Of a DNA stretch of 64,000 nt, positions 54,513-63,906 are shown piece by piece; position 1 is the stretch's first letter; the number at the start of each line of letters is the position of its first letter. This DNA comes from Acidobacteriota bacterium (GTDB lineage Bacteria; Acidobacteriota; Blastocatellia; Pyrinomonadales; Pyrinomonadaceae): assembly GCA_019639115.1 (NCBI GenBank), contig JAHBSM010000005.1, forward strand, positions 124,001 to 188,000, written 5' to 3'. Made by a program: the position numbers and the translations under genes. The notes under the pieces are model-generated. The model was not told the origin of the DNA. It saw only the letters and a program-made list of their open reading frames with translations, and did not search any database.

Positions 54513-55590
54513 TCTCAAGGTCGGCGCCGAAATGTGACACTGACAGATCCGAGAGCCTGAGGGTCTCATTTAGAGTCGAGGCACCCGCCCCACCGATAGC
54601 GACCGGGGCCTCGCGGCCTCCGATTATCAACGGAGCCGTCATCAACGTTACTTTATCAACCAGCCGCGCATCCACAAATGAGCCCGCAACCTCGGTCCCG
54701 CCCTCGACAAGGACTCGCTGGATGTCATGTGACCGCATTTCTTCGAGAATGCCCGCGAGGTCTCGTCCGCCCATCTCAGTAACAAATACCTTGACACCCG
54801 CATCCCGAAGCTCCTCGATCCGTTTAGCACTCCGGCTATTGGTGAATATATAGGTCGGATAATCTTTCGCCGTCGCGACCACCTTTCGGTCAGGCGTGAT
54901 CGAAAGCCGGTTGTCTAAGATCACACGCACAAGCGGACGACGCCTAGGACGGCCGCTGCGATCCGTCAGGCTCGGATCATCGACCACCACCGTGTTCGCC
55001 CCAACAAGTATAGCGTCCGCCGCATTCCGCATCTCGTGGACCCGTTTGAGGGCCGCCGGGCCGGAAAGCGCCGTGGAGATACTCTCGTCAAGAGAGATCC
55101 GTCCGTCGAGCGACATCGCCATTTTCAGATGAACGAACGGACGTTTCTTGCGATGCCAGCAAATGAATTGTTCGTTGATACGAGCGGCTTCCGCAGCGAG
55201 GATGCCGGTAACGACCTCGATGCCCGCGGCCCGCAGGCGGGCGAATCCCTTACCGGAGACTAGCGGATTGGGGTCCTCGATCGGACATATTACACGGGCG
55301 ATGCCGGCTTCGATAAGTGCGTCAGTACAGGGCGGTGTGCGACCTTGATGATCGTGGGGCTCCAGCGAAACATACGCCGAACCGCCGACCGCCCTTTCAC
55401 CGGCTTCGCGCAAGGCGATCACTTCGGCGTGGTCGATATGATCGTAGATATACGTCCCTTCTCCCGCGATCGAGCCGAACCGGTCCGCGATCACGCAGCC
55501 AACAAGCGGATTAGGACTAACTAGGCCGACACCCTCCTGAGCCAGCTCAAGCGCCCTTTCGGTCAGTTTTAGATCGATCTCATTTGGCAT
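54490..55590 (-). CDS. ribD: Bifunctional riboflavin biosynthesis deaminase/reductase RibD
   Basis: A 366-residue protein with an N-terminal deaminase (about 1-145) and C-terminal reductase (about 150-360) acting on successive riboflavin precursors in the cytoplasm. NPLVGCVIAD and HAEVIALREAG are typical of the deaminase. The zinc motif reads SLEPHDHQGRTPPC, so His79 replaces the usual first cysteine; His54 and Cys88 are intact. The reductase shows LKMAMSLDGRISL, ILVGANTVVVDDPSLTDR and VLVEGGTEVAGSF. No other rib genes are adjacent. Confidence 0.93.
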   Translation of the reverse strand: MPNEIDLKLTERALELAQEGVGLVSPNPLVGCVIADRFGSIAGEGTYIYDHIDHAEVIALREAGERAVGGSAYVSLEPHDHQGRTPPCTDALIEAGIARVICPIEDPNPLVSGKGFARLRAAGIEVVTGILAAEAARINEQFICWHRKKRPFVHLKMAMSLDGRISLDESISTALSGPAALKRVHEMRNAADAILVGANTVVVDDPSLTDRSGRPRRRPLVRVILDNRLSITPDRKVVATAKDYPTYIFTNSRSAKRIEELRDAGVKVFVTEMGGRDLAGILEEMRSHDIQRVLVEGGTEVAGSFVDARLVDKVTLMTAPLIIGGREAPVAIGGAGASTLNETLRLSDLSVSHFGADLEITGYPAA

Positions 55591-55596
55591 CGATGT

Positions 55597-56628
55597 TTAA
55601 CCGAAGAGGCCCTCCACGTATCGCTCTGGGTCAAATACCGCAAGGTCGTCTATCTGTTCGCCTATGCCGACATATCTGATCGGAAGATCGAGTTCCTTTG
55701 AGATCGCCGCCGCGATACCGCCCTTTGCGGTGCCGTCGAGTTTAGTAAGCACGATCCCTGTAACATCAGCAGAACGCGTGAACTGCCTTGCCTGTTCGAG
55801 TCCGTTCTGCCCGGTGACAGCGTCGATCACGAGTAAAACTTCGTGTGGAGCGCCCGCAACTTCACGGCCAGCTATACGCTTCATCTTTTCAAGCTCGGCC
55901 ATTAAATTTGCCTTATTGTGGAGCCGGCCGGCGGTATCGACGATCAGAACGTCTGTCCCTCTGGCCTTTGCGGCAGCTAAAGCGTCAAAGAGAACTGCGG
56001 CGGGATCGGTTCCCTGTTTTTGCTGAACGATCTCGACCCCGGCTCGTTCGGCCCAGATCTCGAGTTGATCGGTAGCTGCGGCACGAAACGTATCTGCCGC
56101 ACAGATGAGCACATCGTTTCCTTCGGACTTGATGCGTTGGGAAAGCTTCCCGATCGTTGTCGTTTTCCCAACGCCATTCACGCCGACCACCATTAATACA
56201 TAAGGTTTGATCTCGTCGGAGACACTGCGTTCGTCGGACACACCCGACGTTTCCGAAGTGTGCAGTATCTGAAGCAATTCGCGCTTCATCGCGATCTTAA
56301 GGGCAGAAATATCGCTGATCTCGGACCGTGTGACGCCTCGACGGACCGCATCCAGTACCTGCATGGTCGTCGAAACTCCAATATCGGTCGAGATCAGCAT
56401 TTCTTCCAATTCCTCAAGGAACGCCTCGTCGATCTGCTTCCGGCCCTCGAATACACTGTCTAGTCGATCGTTGATCGATGATCGGGTCTTCTCGATCGCT
56501 CTCGCAAAACGGACACCGACCTCCCGTTCGACGGCTTCTTCCTGAGCCTTTAATTCTTCGATGGTCTTGTCGAGCCCTAGTACCGAAGTTGATAGTGGAT
56601 CTTGTTTTTTCCTTCGCCAAAATGCCAT
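55597..56628 (-). CDS. ftsY: Signal recognition particle receptor FtsY
   Basis: The 343-residue GTPase is the SRP receptor at the inner membrane. The NG domain is complete: [18 protein letters not shown] (G1), [40 protein letters not shown] (G3), [12 protein letters not shown] (G4) and [17 protein letters not shown] at the end. The N-terminal A domain is very short (about 25 residues with FWRRKKQDP), as in many non-proteobacteria. It lies 6 bp upstream of ribD. Confidence 0.96.
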   Translation of the reverse strand: MAFWRRKKQDPLSTSVLGLDKTIEELKAQEEAVEREVGVRFARAIEKTRSSINDRLDSVFEGRKQIDEAFLEELEEMLISTDIGVSTTMQVLDAVRRGVTRSEISDISALKIAMKRELLQILHTSETSGVSDERSVSDEIKPYVLMVVGVNGVGKTTTIGKLSQRIKSEGNDVLICAADTFRAAATDQLEIWAERAGVEIVQQKQGTDPAAVLFDALAAAKARGTDVLIVDTAGRLHNKANLMAELEKMKRIAGREVAGAPHEVLLVIDAVTGQNGLEQARQFTRSADVTGIVLTKLDGTAKGGIAAAISKELDLPIRYVGIGEQIDDLAVFDPERYVEGLFG

Positions 56629-56808
56629 ATGAACGCGAGCGCGGATCGCTGAGCGCCAACCAAAAGGCGGCTAACAACGATCCAGCAAACTAACGAGTAT
56701 ATCCCGTCACGCCGGGGGATACATAATGTTGATCCGGATAATGGCCGAGTCGGCTGATGAGGGGCGATCGAACTGATCCTGACGGAGTAGGAATTTTGTA
56801 GTCGTAGT

Positions 56809-59058
56809 TCAGGCGATCAAACGATCGAGTATGTCTTCGTCATCGGACGGAAGAGACTGGCGGCCGCTAAATGTTGCATGAATGTCGTCATCGAGGGTCA
56901 GCGGATCGATTTCCTGCTCACCAGACGGCTGACTCTCATCAAGTATATCTGCAACGATTACCTCTTCGACCTCTGTGACATCGATCTTAATTTCGCCGTC
57001 ATCATAAACGAATTCGATCGCATCCTGGAGCCCATCTTGTTCAGCCGTATATAGTTCCAGACGTTCCTCGGCGGGTTCGCCATCGACGGGATCCGGCAGG
57101 GTCAAAGGCAGCTCAGGCTCACCAATATCTTCCTCCTGATCGTCGTATTCGATCATTCGTTCATCTTGGGCTTCGGGCTGGGGGATAAGAGGCAGTGGAT
57201 CGCCGGGCATATCTATGGGGCCGAGTTCCGTATCGGCACTCGCCGCAGCATTCTCGGCAGCCGACGCTTCTGCCGCCCGTTTCTCAGCTAGCTGGCGGAT
57301 AATTCCCTGCCCGATCTCGCCAGCATTTACAGCCGCGACCAGAGCCTCAACAACTTCGTATTGATATCTGGTACCGACCAGGTCGCGAAGCCTGTCCAGA
57401 GCTGCGGCCAGTTCCATTCCTTTTTGATAAGGCCGGTCGATGGTCATAGCGTCAAAGGTATCGGCCACTGACACAATCTTCGCTTGAAGCGGGATCTCGC
57501 TGCCTTTGAGCCCTTGCGGGTAACCCTTCCCGTTGACCATTTCGTGGTGCATATACATTCCGGGTAGGAATTCCTTCATCGCCGGGATCTGAGACATTAT
57601 CTTATAGCCGCGCACCGGATGCTGCTTCATGATTTCGAATTCCTCATCGGTCAGAGCCGCCGGCTTTTTGAGGATGTTGTCATCGATCGCGATCTTACCC
57701 ACGTCGTGGAGCAAAGCCGAAATTCTAAGCGTCTCCAACTCATCTTCCGGCAGGTTCATCCTGCGTCCGATCGCGACCGAGATGCGTGCGACCCGCTCCG
57801 AATGGCCGCGTGTATATTTATCCTTCCCGTCGATCGCCGCTGCAAGAGCCTTTACGGTGCCCACAAAGAGTTCACGATTCTCCTCAGCGGCTTTTGCGAG
57901 TTTTGCTATTTGCTCCTCGATCTGATCAGCCATCAGGTCGAATGTTTCCCCGAGCGAACCGACCTCGGTAACACTCTTTATCTTTGCTCTAGACGAATGA
58001 TCGCCATCGGCTATTCGCTTTGCCGCATCTACAAGCGACATCAGCGGAGCGGTCATATACCTCGCCCCGACACTGCCAACTACCAGAGCAAGCAGGGCGA
58101 AAGCTAAGCTGATCATCCATGTCTGGGTGCGCATCTCAGAGACCGAGGCGAGAGCCTTTGCCTCGTCCTGCATCGCGATCACCCCGAATGCCGAGTCGCC
58201 GCCGAGCCTGGCCGTCGAATACGCCCCGATCATGTGGTAGCCAACTCCGTTGTATTCGGCATCGAACGGCACGAGAGCGGATTGTACCTGTTTCCCGGAG
58301 TCGATCCACTCTTCTACGATCTTGATATTTGTCATCGACCGCCCAGCGTCGGCGATGGCCGGGTCGGGGTGGAATACCGAGTTTCCCGATGCATCAACTA
58401 CAAAGACTATTGGCAGCCCTTTCTGCCAGAGGTCCTCGTCATTAACGGCGTTCAAGCCGACAACTGACTGCGAGATACTGCTCATCGAAGCCACAGCAAT
58501 GATGGTCGCAGACGGGGCACCGTTGATCGTGGCATGGGCAACGAACGGCATGACCGGCATTCGCATTGGCCCGATACGCACCGGCCGCAAGGCAGCGATA
58601 CCGCGGCTGGCCGAGTGCTTTTCCGAATCTACCGCGATCGCATCAAGCTCAGCCCGATTTACTTGCTCTGTTCGAAAAACAGAGAGTGAATCTCCGGCCG
58701 CGGGCTTGATATAGAGAGCCGCAATGTCCGGATTTTGCTTCAGGATCTCGGCGAGTTTAGCTTCGATAGCGGCGCTCGCAAGTATGGTCGGATCTTTTGA
58801 TATTTCGAGCGCGGTCGCCAGACCGCCTACTGCTTCCGAGATGCGGCCCGAAAAGACCTCCATCTGTCTGGCCTTTTCCTGCACAAGCTGGATCTGATAG
58901 CGATTTTCCGCGGCCCTGAGTTCCTTGGCCGAACGCTCCGAGAGCAGCCAACCGGTAACGACAAGCGGCAGCATGCCCACTAAAAGCAGTGTGGCGATGA
59001 CAAAATATATGAGGCTGATCTTTCGAGGTGCGGGCATCGGCGGGGAGCTGCGGAACAT
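56809..59058 (-). CDS. HD-GYP domain cyclic-di-GMP phosphodiesterase with sensory domain
   Basis: The 749-residue membrane receptor may begin at 59058 or at ATG 59037. A TM helix (ISLIYFVIATLLLVGMLPLVV) precedes a periplasmic Cache-like sensory domain of about 280 residues; a second TM (MISLAFALLALVVGSVGARY) leads into a HAMP domain (VDAAKRIADGDHSSRAKI). The HD-GYP domain (about 395-600) has HSERVARISVAIG, LLHDVGKIAIDD and HHEMVNGKGYPQGLKG. The last 150 residues are acidic and probably disordered. It likely hydrolyses c-di-GMP in response to an external ligand. It ends the signalling run. Confidence 0.9.
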   Translation of the reverse strand: MFRSSPPMPAPRKISLIYFVIATLLLVGMLPLVVTGWLLSERSAKELRAAENRYQIQLVQEKARQMEVFSGRISEAVGGLATALEISKDPTILASAAIEAKLAEILKQNPDIAALYIKPAAGDSLSVFRTEQVNRAELDAIAVDSEKHSASRGIAALRPVRIGPMRMPVMPFVAHATINGAPSATIIAVASMSSISQSVVGLNAVNDEDLWQKGLPIVFVVDASGNSVFHPDPAIADAGRSMTNIKIVEEWIDSGKQVQSALVPFDAEYNGVGYHMIGAYSTARLGGDSAFGVIAMQDEAKALASVSEMRTQTWMISLAFALLALVVGSVGARYMTAPLMSLVDAAKRIADGDHSSRAKIKSVTEVGSLGETFDLMADQIEEQIAKLAKAAEENRELFVGTVKALAAAIDGKDKYTRGHSERVARISVAIGRRMNLPEDELETLRISALLHDVGKIAIDDNILKKPAALTDEEFEIMKQHPVRGYKIMSQIPAMKEFLPGMYMHHEMVNGKGYPQGLKGSEIPLQAKIVSVADTFDAMTIDRPYQKGMELAAALDRLRDLVGTRYQYEVVEALVAAVNAGEIGQGIIRQLAEKRAAEASAAENAAASADTELGPIDMPGDPLPLIPQPEAQDERMIEYDDQEEDIGEPELPLTLPDPVDGEPAEERLELYTAEQDGLQDAIEFVYDDGEIKIDVTEVEEVIVADILDESQPSGEQEIDPLTLDDDIHATFSGRQSLPSDDEDILDRLIA

Positions 59059-59118
59059 AGGAAGGATTCCGCTCGCACCTTCGATTGTAACGGAGCAATG
59101 ACCAAACGGTCAACAAAA

Positions 59119-60774
59119 TTAAACACGCTTAACGATAACAAGCGTTATGTCGTCATTGGCAGGCGCGGTGCCCGTGAACTCACTCAGGGCCGATTCTACC
59201 TTGTCCCGGATACCCGACGCAGAGCGCGAAAGGTTGTTCTTGACCACGGCTCTGAGTCTCTCTAGCCCGAACTCCTCTTCAGCCAGGTTATTGGCCTCCG
59301 AAACGCCGTCGGAATAGACCACGATAGCATCACCCTTCTCCAGCGTGATCTCGCCCGGTTCATATTGAGCGATCGTCATCAAGCCAAGCGGAAGCCCGCC
59401 GGATTCGAGCAATTCGATCTCGCCTGAGGTGCGTGCGATCAGAGGCGGATTGTGTCCGGCATTTATGAACCTCAGCCGAGCCGAAGCGGGATCCAGCTCT
59501 GCGATGAACAAGGTCACGAAACGGTTAGCGGGCGTATTCTCGGCAAGATATTCGTTGACCGAGGCGACGGTCTCCTCAAGGGTCCGACGTGCCGCCACCT
59601 GGCCATGTACAGCCGCGTGCAGGCTGGACATTAACAAAGCAGCCGCCGTGCCCTTGCCCGAAACGTCGCCCAAAGCGATAAGCATCCTGCCATCGTGAAG
59701 CGGTATAAAATCGTAGTAATCGCCGCCTATCTCATAACAACTGAACGAGATCCCCTGAAACTCGTAGCCATCCATTTTCGGCGGGCCGGCCGGTTGGAAT
59801 CGCTGCTGGATCTCGGTCGCGAGTTCGAGCTCGCGTTCCATTCGTTCCCGATTGATGCGCTCGTCTAAAAGGCTTGCATTCTCGACCCGGATAGAGGCCA
59901 CGGACGCAAGCGTCGTCAAAATGTCCAGATGTTCCCCGGTGAACGTTGCATTCCGGGTTTCAGAGTCGGCGTAGATCAGGCCGAACACATTGCGCTCATC
60001 GACGCTCAGCGGAACGGCAAGTACGCTGCGGATTCCCTGGAGCACTATCGTCTGTGACGCGAACCGCGGATCCTGTTGAGCATCGGCGGTTAGAACGCTT
60101 TTTCCGTTCTCGATCACCTCGCTCATGATCGCCCGGCTGATGCGGATCTCGTCGATCGGTTCGTCGCCTTTTCTGGAGCGAGCGACCCTGATCTGGAGTT
60201 CGTCGTCGGGCTTATTGCCGCGGAGCATGATAACAACACGCTGCGCCGGGACCGCTTCGAAAACAAGCGTAGCGACCTGGTCGAGCGTCTGATCTAGGCC
60301 GCTTGACGATAGAAGTGCGACCCCTACCTTGCTGATCAGACCCAGAAGGTCATTTCGGCTCGAGAATGATGAATCAAGTATCTCGGTCGTCGGATTCTTG
60401 CGTCCCGAAAGGGCGATCGTGTTCGAGGGATCGAGAGCGTCGGTCGTCTCGGCGAACAGCGTTTGGCTGAAACTCCGCGTCGAGTCGTCGTCTTGAAATC
60501 GAATGACGGTCTCGCCGATCTGAATCTCGTTGCCGGTGGTCAAAGGAACCGCAGCCGAGATCAGGTTCCCATTAAATCGTGTCCCGTTCGCAGATCCCAG
60601 ATCATGAAGCCAAAATGCATCGCCTTCCTTGCGTATCTCAGCGTGGAGTCTCGAGGCAAAGGCATCCGGAATACAGACGTCGCTCCGGGCCGACCGGCCG
60701 ATCGTGGTCCGCAGCCGAGTTAACTCTATTGTTTCTGCAGGCCCGTGCGGGCCTTGGATCATAATGCGGGCCAT
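59119..60774 (-). CDS. FHA-GAF-SpoIIE (PPM-type) serine phosphatase
   Basis: The 551-residue protein has an N-terminal FHA domain (about 1-100, RLRTTIGRSARSDVCIP, SRLHAEIR, DLGSANGTRFNG), a GAF domain (about 150-310), and a SpoIIE/RsbU-type phosphatase (about 325-550). The last has GGDYYDFIPLHDGRMLIALGDVSGKGTAAALLMSS with the two metal aspartates, and ends NDDITLVIVKRV. It could dephosphorylate an anti-sigma antagonist or targets of the neighbouring kinase. It starts 15 bp after the RDD gene and is co-directional with the whole cluster. Confidence 0.9.
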   Translation of the reverse strand: MARIMIQGPHGPAETIELTRLRTTIGRSARSDVCIPDAFASRLHAEIRKEGDAFWLHDLGSANGTRFNGNLISAAVPLTTGNEIQIGETVIRFQDDDSTRSFSQTLFAETTDALDPSNTIALSGRKNPTTEILDSSFSSRNDLLGLISKVGVALLSSSGLDQTLDQVATLVFEAVPAQRVVIMLRGNKPDDELQIRVARSRKGDEPIDEIRISRAIMSEVIENGKSVLTADAQQDPRFASQTIVLQGIRSVLAVPLSVDERNVFGLIYADSETRNATFTGEHLDILTTLASVASIRVENASLLDERINRERMERELELATEIQQRFQPAGPPKMDGYEFQGISFSCYEIGGDYYDFIPLHDGRMLIALGDVSGKGTAAALLMSSLHAAVHGQVAARRTLEETVASVNEYLAENTPANRFVTLFIAELDPASARLRFINAGHNPPLIARTSGEIELLESGGLPLGLMTIAQYEPGEITLEKGDAIVVYSDGVSEANNLAEEEFGLERLRAVVKNNLSRSASGIRDKVESALSEFTGTAPANDDITLVIVKRV

Positions 60775-60788
60775 TTGGTCCTCAGGTA

Positions 60789-61241
60789 TCAGCGATCACG
60801 AACGACGGCAGTTCCGGTCAAGAGATCGTGGAGTGTACGCCCATGGCGGCTAAAGACGCTAACCAAAAAGCCTAGTCCGCCGGTTGCAAGTGTTATCAAA
60901 AGTCCGAGACTCTGTCGGATAAGTATTTTCCCCCGGTTAGCGGGGGACCCGTCGGCCCCGACTATGGTCAAGCCGGCCAACATTTTACCGAGGCTACGCC
61001 GGAACAGGACAGAAAGAACGACCACGTTAAAAAGAAATGCCAGAACGCCTATCAACCATAGCGTCCTGTCGGTCATCAAATGCAGCCCGCCGGCAAAAAA
61101 AGTATCGGACAACAAGCCGATCACCGGCAAAATTATTAAAACCAAATAATCGATAATGGCTGCTCCGACCCTCAAAAGGAACGGCGGGGCGAGTTCCGTT
61201 TCCCGGTGGATACTGGTATCGATCGTTGAGACATTGTCCAT
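60789..61241 (-). CDS. RDD-family membrane protein
   Basis: The 150-residue protein has the RDD pattern: LRVGAAIIDYLVLIILPVIGLL with the Arg and Asp of helix 1, a second helix near WLIGVLAFLFNVVVLSVLF, and RRSLGKMLAGLTIVGADG followed by a third helix. The C-terminal HGRTLHDLLTGTAVV is typical of the family. Function is unknown. It lies between the Ser/Thr kinase and phosphatase genes and could be a membrane substrate or partner. Confidence 0.85.
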   Translation of the reverse strand: MDNVSTIDTSIHRETELAPPFLLRVGAAIIDYLVLIILPVIGLLSDTFFAGGLHLMTDRTLWLIGVLAFLFNVVVLSVLFRRSLGKMLAGLTIVGADGSPANRGKILIRQSLGLLITLATGGLGFLVSVFSRHGRTLHDLLTGTAVVRDR

Positions 61242-61277
61242 ACGGCTGTGATCCGGTCGGTAGATTCTAAAACAGAA

Positions 61278-63284
61278 TTAACTGGCAAGGAAATGCAGAG
61301 TCGTATCACCCAAACGAATACGATCACCCGTGGCGAGCGGATGGGGCCGATGCGGCAAAAGCCTCATCGCTTCTGTCGCCTGCGGGATTATTACCGTGCC
61401 ATTTGACGACCCGAGATCCTCGACATAGTACATAGACCCGTCCCGAAGTATCCTCGCATGCCTTCGCGAGATCTTTGTTTGGGGATCGAATTTAGAAAGG
61501 TCCACCTCCGGAAAAATGTTCGAGGTCGGATCCCGCCTGCCGACTAGGTTCTCCTCCTTTTCGAGCGTGAAGGCGGGAGCGATCAATTCGCTCGTGCCAT
61601 CGATCACCAATCTGGCGGTTGTTACCGGGGAGGCCAATGGCCGCTGTTGTTGAGCGATTGGCTGTTTCGCTCCACAAAAAGCACAAAATTGATCCGCCGC
61701 TACGATCTTCTGCCCACAGAATCCGCAAAAGACGAATTGATGCGAAAGGCTGACGACCGTCGGCACGACACCGACGCCGTAGGTGACATTTCCTGACCGC
61801 AGATCCGACAAATGCCGAGTGAGTTCATGCCGCAGTTCGCCCGCGCTTGACCATCGATGCTCGGCGTTGTATTCGACAGCACGCATAATGATGCTCTCGA
61901 TCTGATCACTCAGACGCGGATTGATCTGTCTCGGACGCGGATTCTTCTCGAAATCAAAGATAAGCAGAGGGTTATTCTGCGGATCGGCGCCCGTCAGCAG
62001 ATGAAACATCGTCGAGCCGAGGCTGTAGATGTCCGATCTCGGATCGACCTTTCCGCCGAAAAGCTCCGGCGGGGCATAACCCATCGTACCGATAGCGGTC
62101 ACACCTTTTTGATCTTGCTGATGTATTGACCTTGCGATGCCGAAATCCACAAGCATGACCTTTCCGGCGGAATCGAGCATTACATTGGACGGTTTTAGGT
62201 CACGATAAACTATCCGCTGAGGCAGATTGTGGAGATAATCAAGAACGTCCGCGACCTCGATTCCCCATTGAACGACCGTTGCCTCGTCGATGCGTCTCTC
62301 GGGCGCGGACCTAAGCCGCTGAGCCAGATCTCCGCCGGGGATGTACTTCATCACGAGGTAAAAGCGTCCTTCGGCCTGGTCGAAAAAGTAGTCGTATATG
62401 GTCGGGATAGCCGGGTGGTCCAGGGATGAGAGGATCATCGATTCCCTTCTAAAGTCCTCGATCGCCTTTTCTTGCTGGGCTTCCTCGATGTGGGACTGGA
62501 CCATTTCCTTGACGGCCCGCGGAACATCGCCGAGATTTCGATCTTTCGCCAAATAGACAGCACCCATGCCGCCACCGCCGATCTTTTTCTCGATCAGGTA
62601 ACGGTCGTTAAGGATCGTGCCTTCTTCAAGAGGCTTGAGGCCTGTTCGTTTTGATCCACCGCTACCGCCGATATTCGGCGTGGTGAACGAGCCCTGATCC
62701 TCGGATACGGACGCTTCGGCCGGTCCGGGGTCAATGGTCGTAGCTGAAGGGATCGGCACTCGACCGAGATCAAAGTCGCTGTCCAAAGGGATCGCCGGTG
62801 GCTGTACTGCCGCCTCACTTGATGCTATCGGAATATCTTCCGGCCCTTCTGCAGCCATTAGATCCAACTCCGGGACCTGATGCTCGGCAGGATCGTCTTG
62901 CGACGCCTCGATCATCTCAGATCCCGGATCTGTCGGTGACGCAGTCTCCTGGGCTTGGTACGTCCCTTCCGCGGGCTCGGAAGCAGTAAGCTCTTCAGAT
63001 TCCTTGGAGGCCTCAACCTCGTCCTCCGCCTCGACAAGTTCTGTTGAAGCGGCGTCAAGATCGGCCTCTCGGATCGCAGATGACTCCGCCTCGCGAGCGG
63101 CAGCCGCTTCTTGCCTGAGTTTTAGAACTGCCTCAGGCACTTCGTCCAGAGGAATGGCGATCGTATGTTCGTCGGCTACAGTGCCATCCGAAGCTACGTC
63201 CAGCGGGCGCAGCGAGATGCCGCAAAATGGGCAGAATTGATCGTTCTCTGTGGTCGGAGAACCACACTCGAAGCAAACGGACAT
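61278..63284 (-). CDS. Serine/threonine protein kinase with two zinc ribbons and FHA domain
   Basis: The 668-residue protein combines a zinc ribbon (CFECGSPTTENDQFCPFCG), an acidic disordered region (about 40-220), a Hanks-type kinase (about 228-490), a second ribbon (CGFCGQKIVAADQFCAFCG) and an FHA domain at the C-terminus (SRRHARILRD, DLGSSNGT). The kinase has GGGGMGAVYLAKD (glycine loop), VYRDLKPSNVML (catalytic loop with YRD in place of HRD), VDFGIARS (DFG) and GYAPPELFGG. No TM segment is seen, so it is cytoplasmic. The FHA-only gene ends 1 nt before its start. The second FHA protein and the phosphatase are its likely partners. Confidence 0.93.
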   Translation of the reverse strand: MSVCFECGSPTTENDQFCPFCGISLRPLDVASDGTVADEHTIAIPLDEVPEAVLKLRQEAAAAREAESSAIREADLDAASTELVEAEDEVEASKESEELTASEPAEGTYQAQETASPTDPGSEMIEASQDDPAEHQVPELDLMAAEGPEDIPIASSEAAVQPPAIPLDSDFDLGRVPIPSATTIDPGPAEASVSEDQGSFTTPNIGGSGGSKRTGLKPLEEGTILNDRYLIEKKIGGGGMGAVYLAKDRNLGDVPRAVKEMVQSHIEEAQQEKAIEDFRRESMILSSLDHPAIPTIYDYFFDQAEGRFYLVMKYIPGGDLAQRLRSAPERRIDEATVVQWGIEVADVLDYLHNLPQRIVYRDLKPSNVMLDSAGKVMLVDFGIARSIHQQDQKGVTAIGTMGYAPPELFGGKVDPRSDIYSLGSTMFHLLTGADPQNNPLLIFDFEKNPRPRQINPRLSDQIESIIMRAVEYNAEHRWSSAGELRHELTRHLSDLRSGNVTYGVGVVPTVVSLSHQFVFCGFCGQKIVAADQFCAFCGAKQPIAQQQRPLASPVTTARLVIDGTSELIAPAFTLEKEENLVGRRDPTSNIFPEVDLSKFDPQTKISRRHARILRDGSMYYVEDLGSSNGTVIIPQATEAMRLLPHRPHPLATGDRIRLGDTTLHFLAS

Positions 63285-63285
63285 T

Positions 63286-63906
63286 TTAATTCAAGATATG
63301 AAATCTGAGGAACGTTTTGCCGACGATCAATTCATCGCCGTCATTAAGTGGAGCCGGTGTTCCGGGCAGGAGCCGCCGACCGCGATTGATGTACGTTCCA
63401 TTCGTCGATCCAAGATCTTCGACAAAGTATTTCCCGCTTACAAGTTTGATCTTGGCATGTCGTCGCGAGACCTTCGCTTCGCTGTCGAACTGATCTAGAT
63501 CTATGTCGGGGAAAACTCCGTTATCAGCATCCCAACGGCCGATCGTCGATTCGTCATTTGCCACGGGAAACTCTGTACCTACCCTGTCGCCCTTCTCGAT
63601 AACAAGTTTAGCAGCGGTTTTAGCCGTGAGCGTGTGCGAACCGGGAGCGGGCTCATTATTTTCTACGTATGAAGGCACCGATGGAACATGTCTCTCTTCG
63701 AACGGCTTTTCGCCGGCTGAACTCTCCTCCGGCCCGACGGTGCTATGGATCGCTCCGGATCCGGGATCCGTAAGTGGCGGAACATATTCGACAGCGCTGA
63801 TATCAGATGGTTGTGCTTCGAACGGCCGCTCGAGACGATTCCCGCATTCATCGCAAAACTTGGCCGTGATAGTATTTTCTTTACCGCAGGCACTGCATTT
63901 CAACAT
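63286..63906 (-). CDS. Zinc-ribbon FHA-domain protein
   Basis: The 206-residue protein begins with a zinc ribbon (MLKCSACGKENTITAKFCDECG), has a disordered middle, and ends in an FHA domain (about 110-205) with ESTIGRWDADNG, VSRRHAKIKL and DLGSTNGTYINRGRR, the phosphothreonine-binding loops. It probably binds phosphorylated targets of the adjacent kinase. Its ribbon and FHA resemble the two ends of that kinase, as if the genes arose by duplication. It is the first gene of the run; upstream, only 94 bp remain in the window, and no promoter is clear. Confidence 0.92.
   Translation of the reverse strand: MLKCSACGKENTITAKFCDECGNRLERPFEAQPSDISAVEYVPPLTDPGSGAIHSTVGPEESSAGEKPFEERHVPSVPSYVENNEPAPGSHTLTAKTAAKLVIEKGDRVGTEFPVANDESTIGRWDADNGVFPDIDLDQFDSEAKVSRRHAKIKLVSGKYFVEDLGSTNGTYINRGRRLLPGTPAPLNDGDELIVGKTFLRFHILN

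Noticed and set aside
61278..63284. Pseudokinase because of YRD in place of HRD
   Set aside because: The catalytic Asp, Lys-Pro-x-Asn and DFG are all intact, and YRD variants occur in active bacterial kinases.
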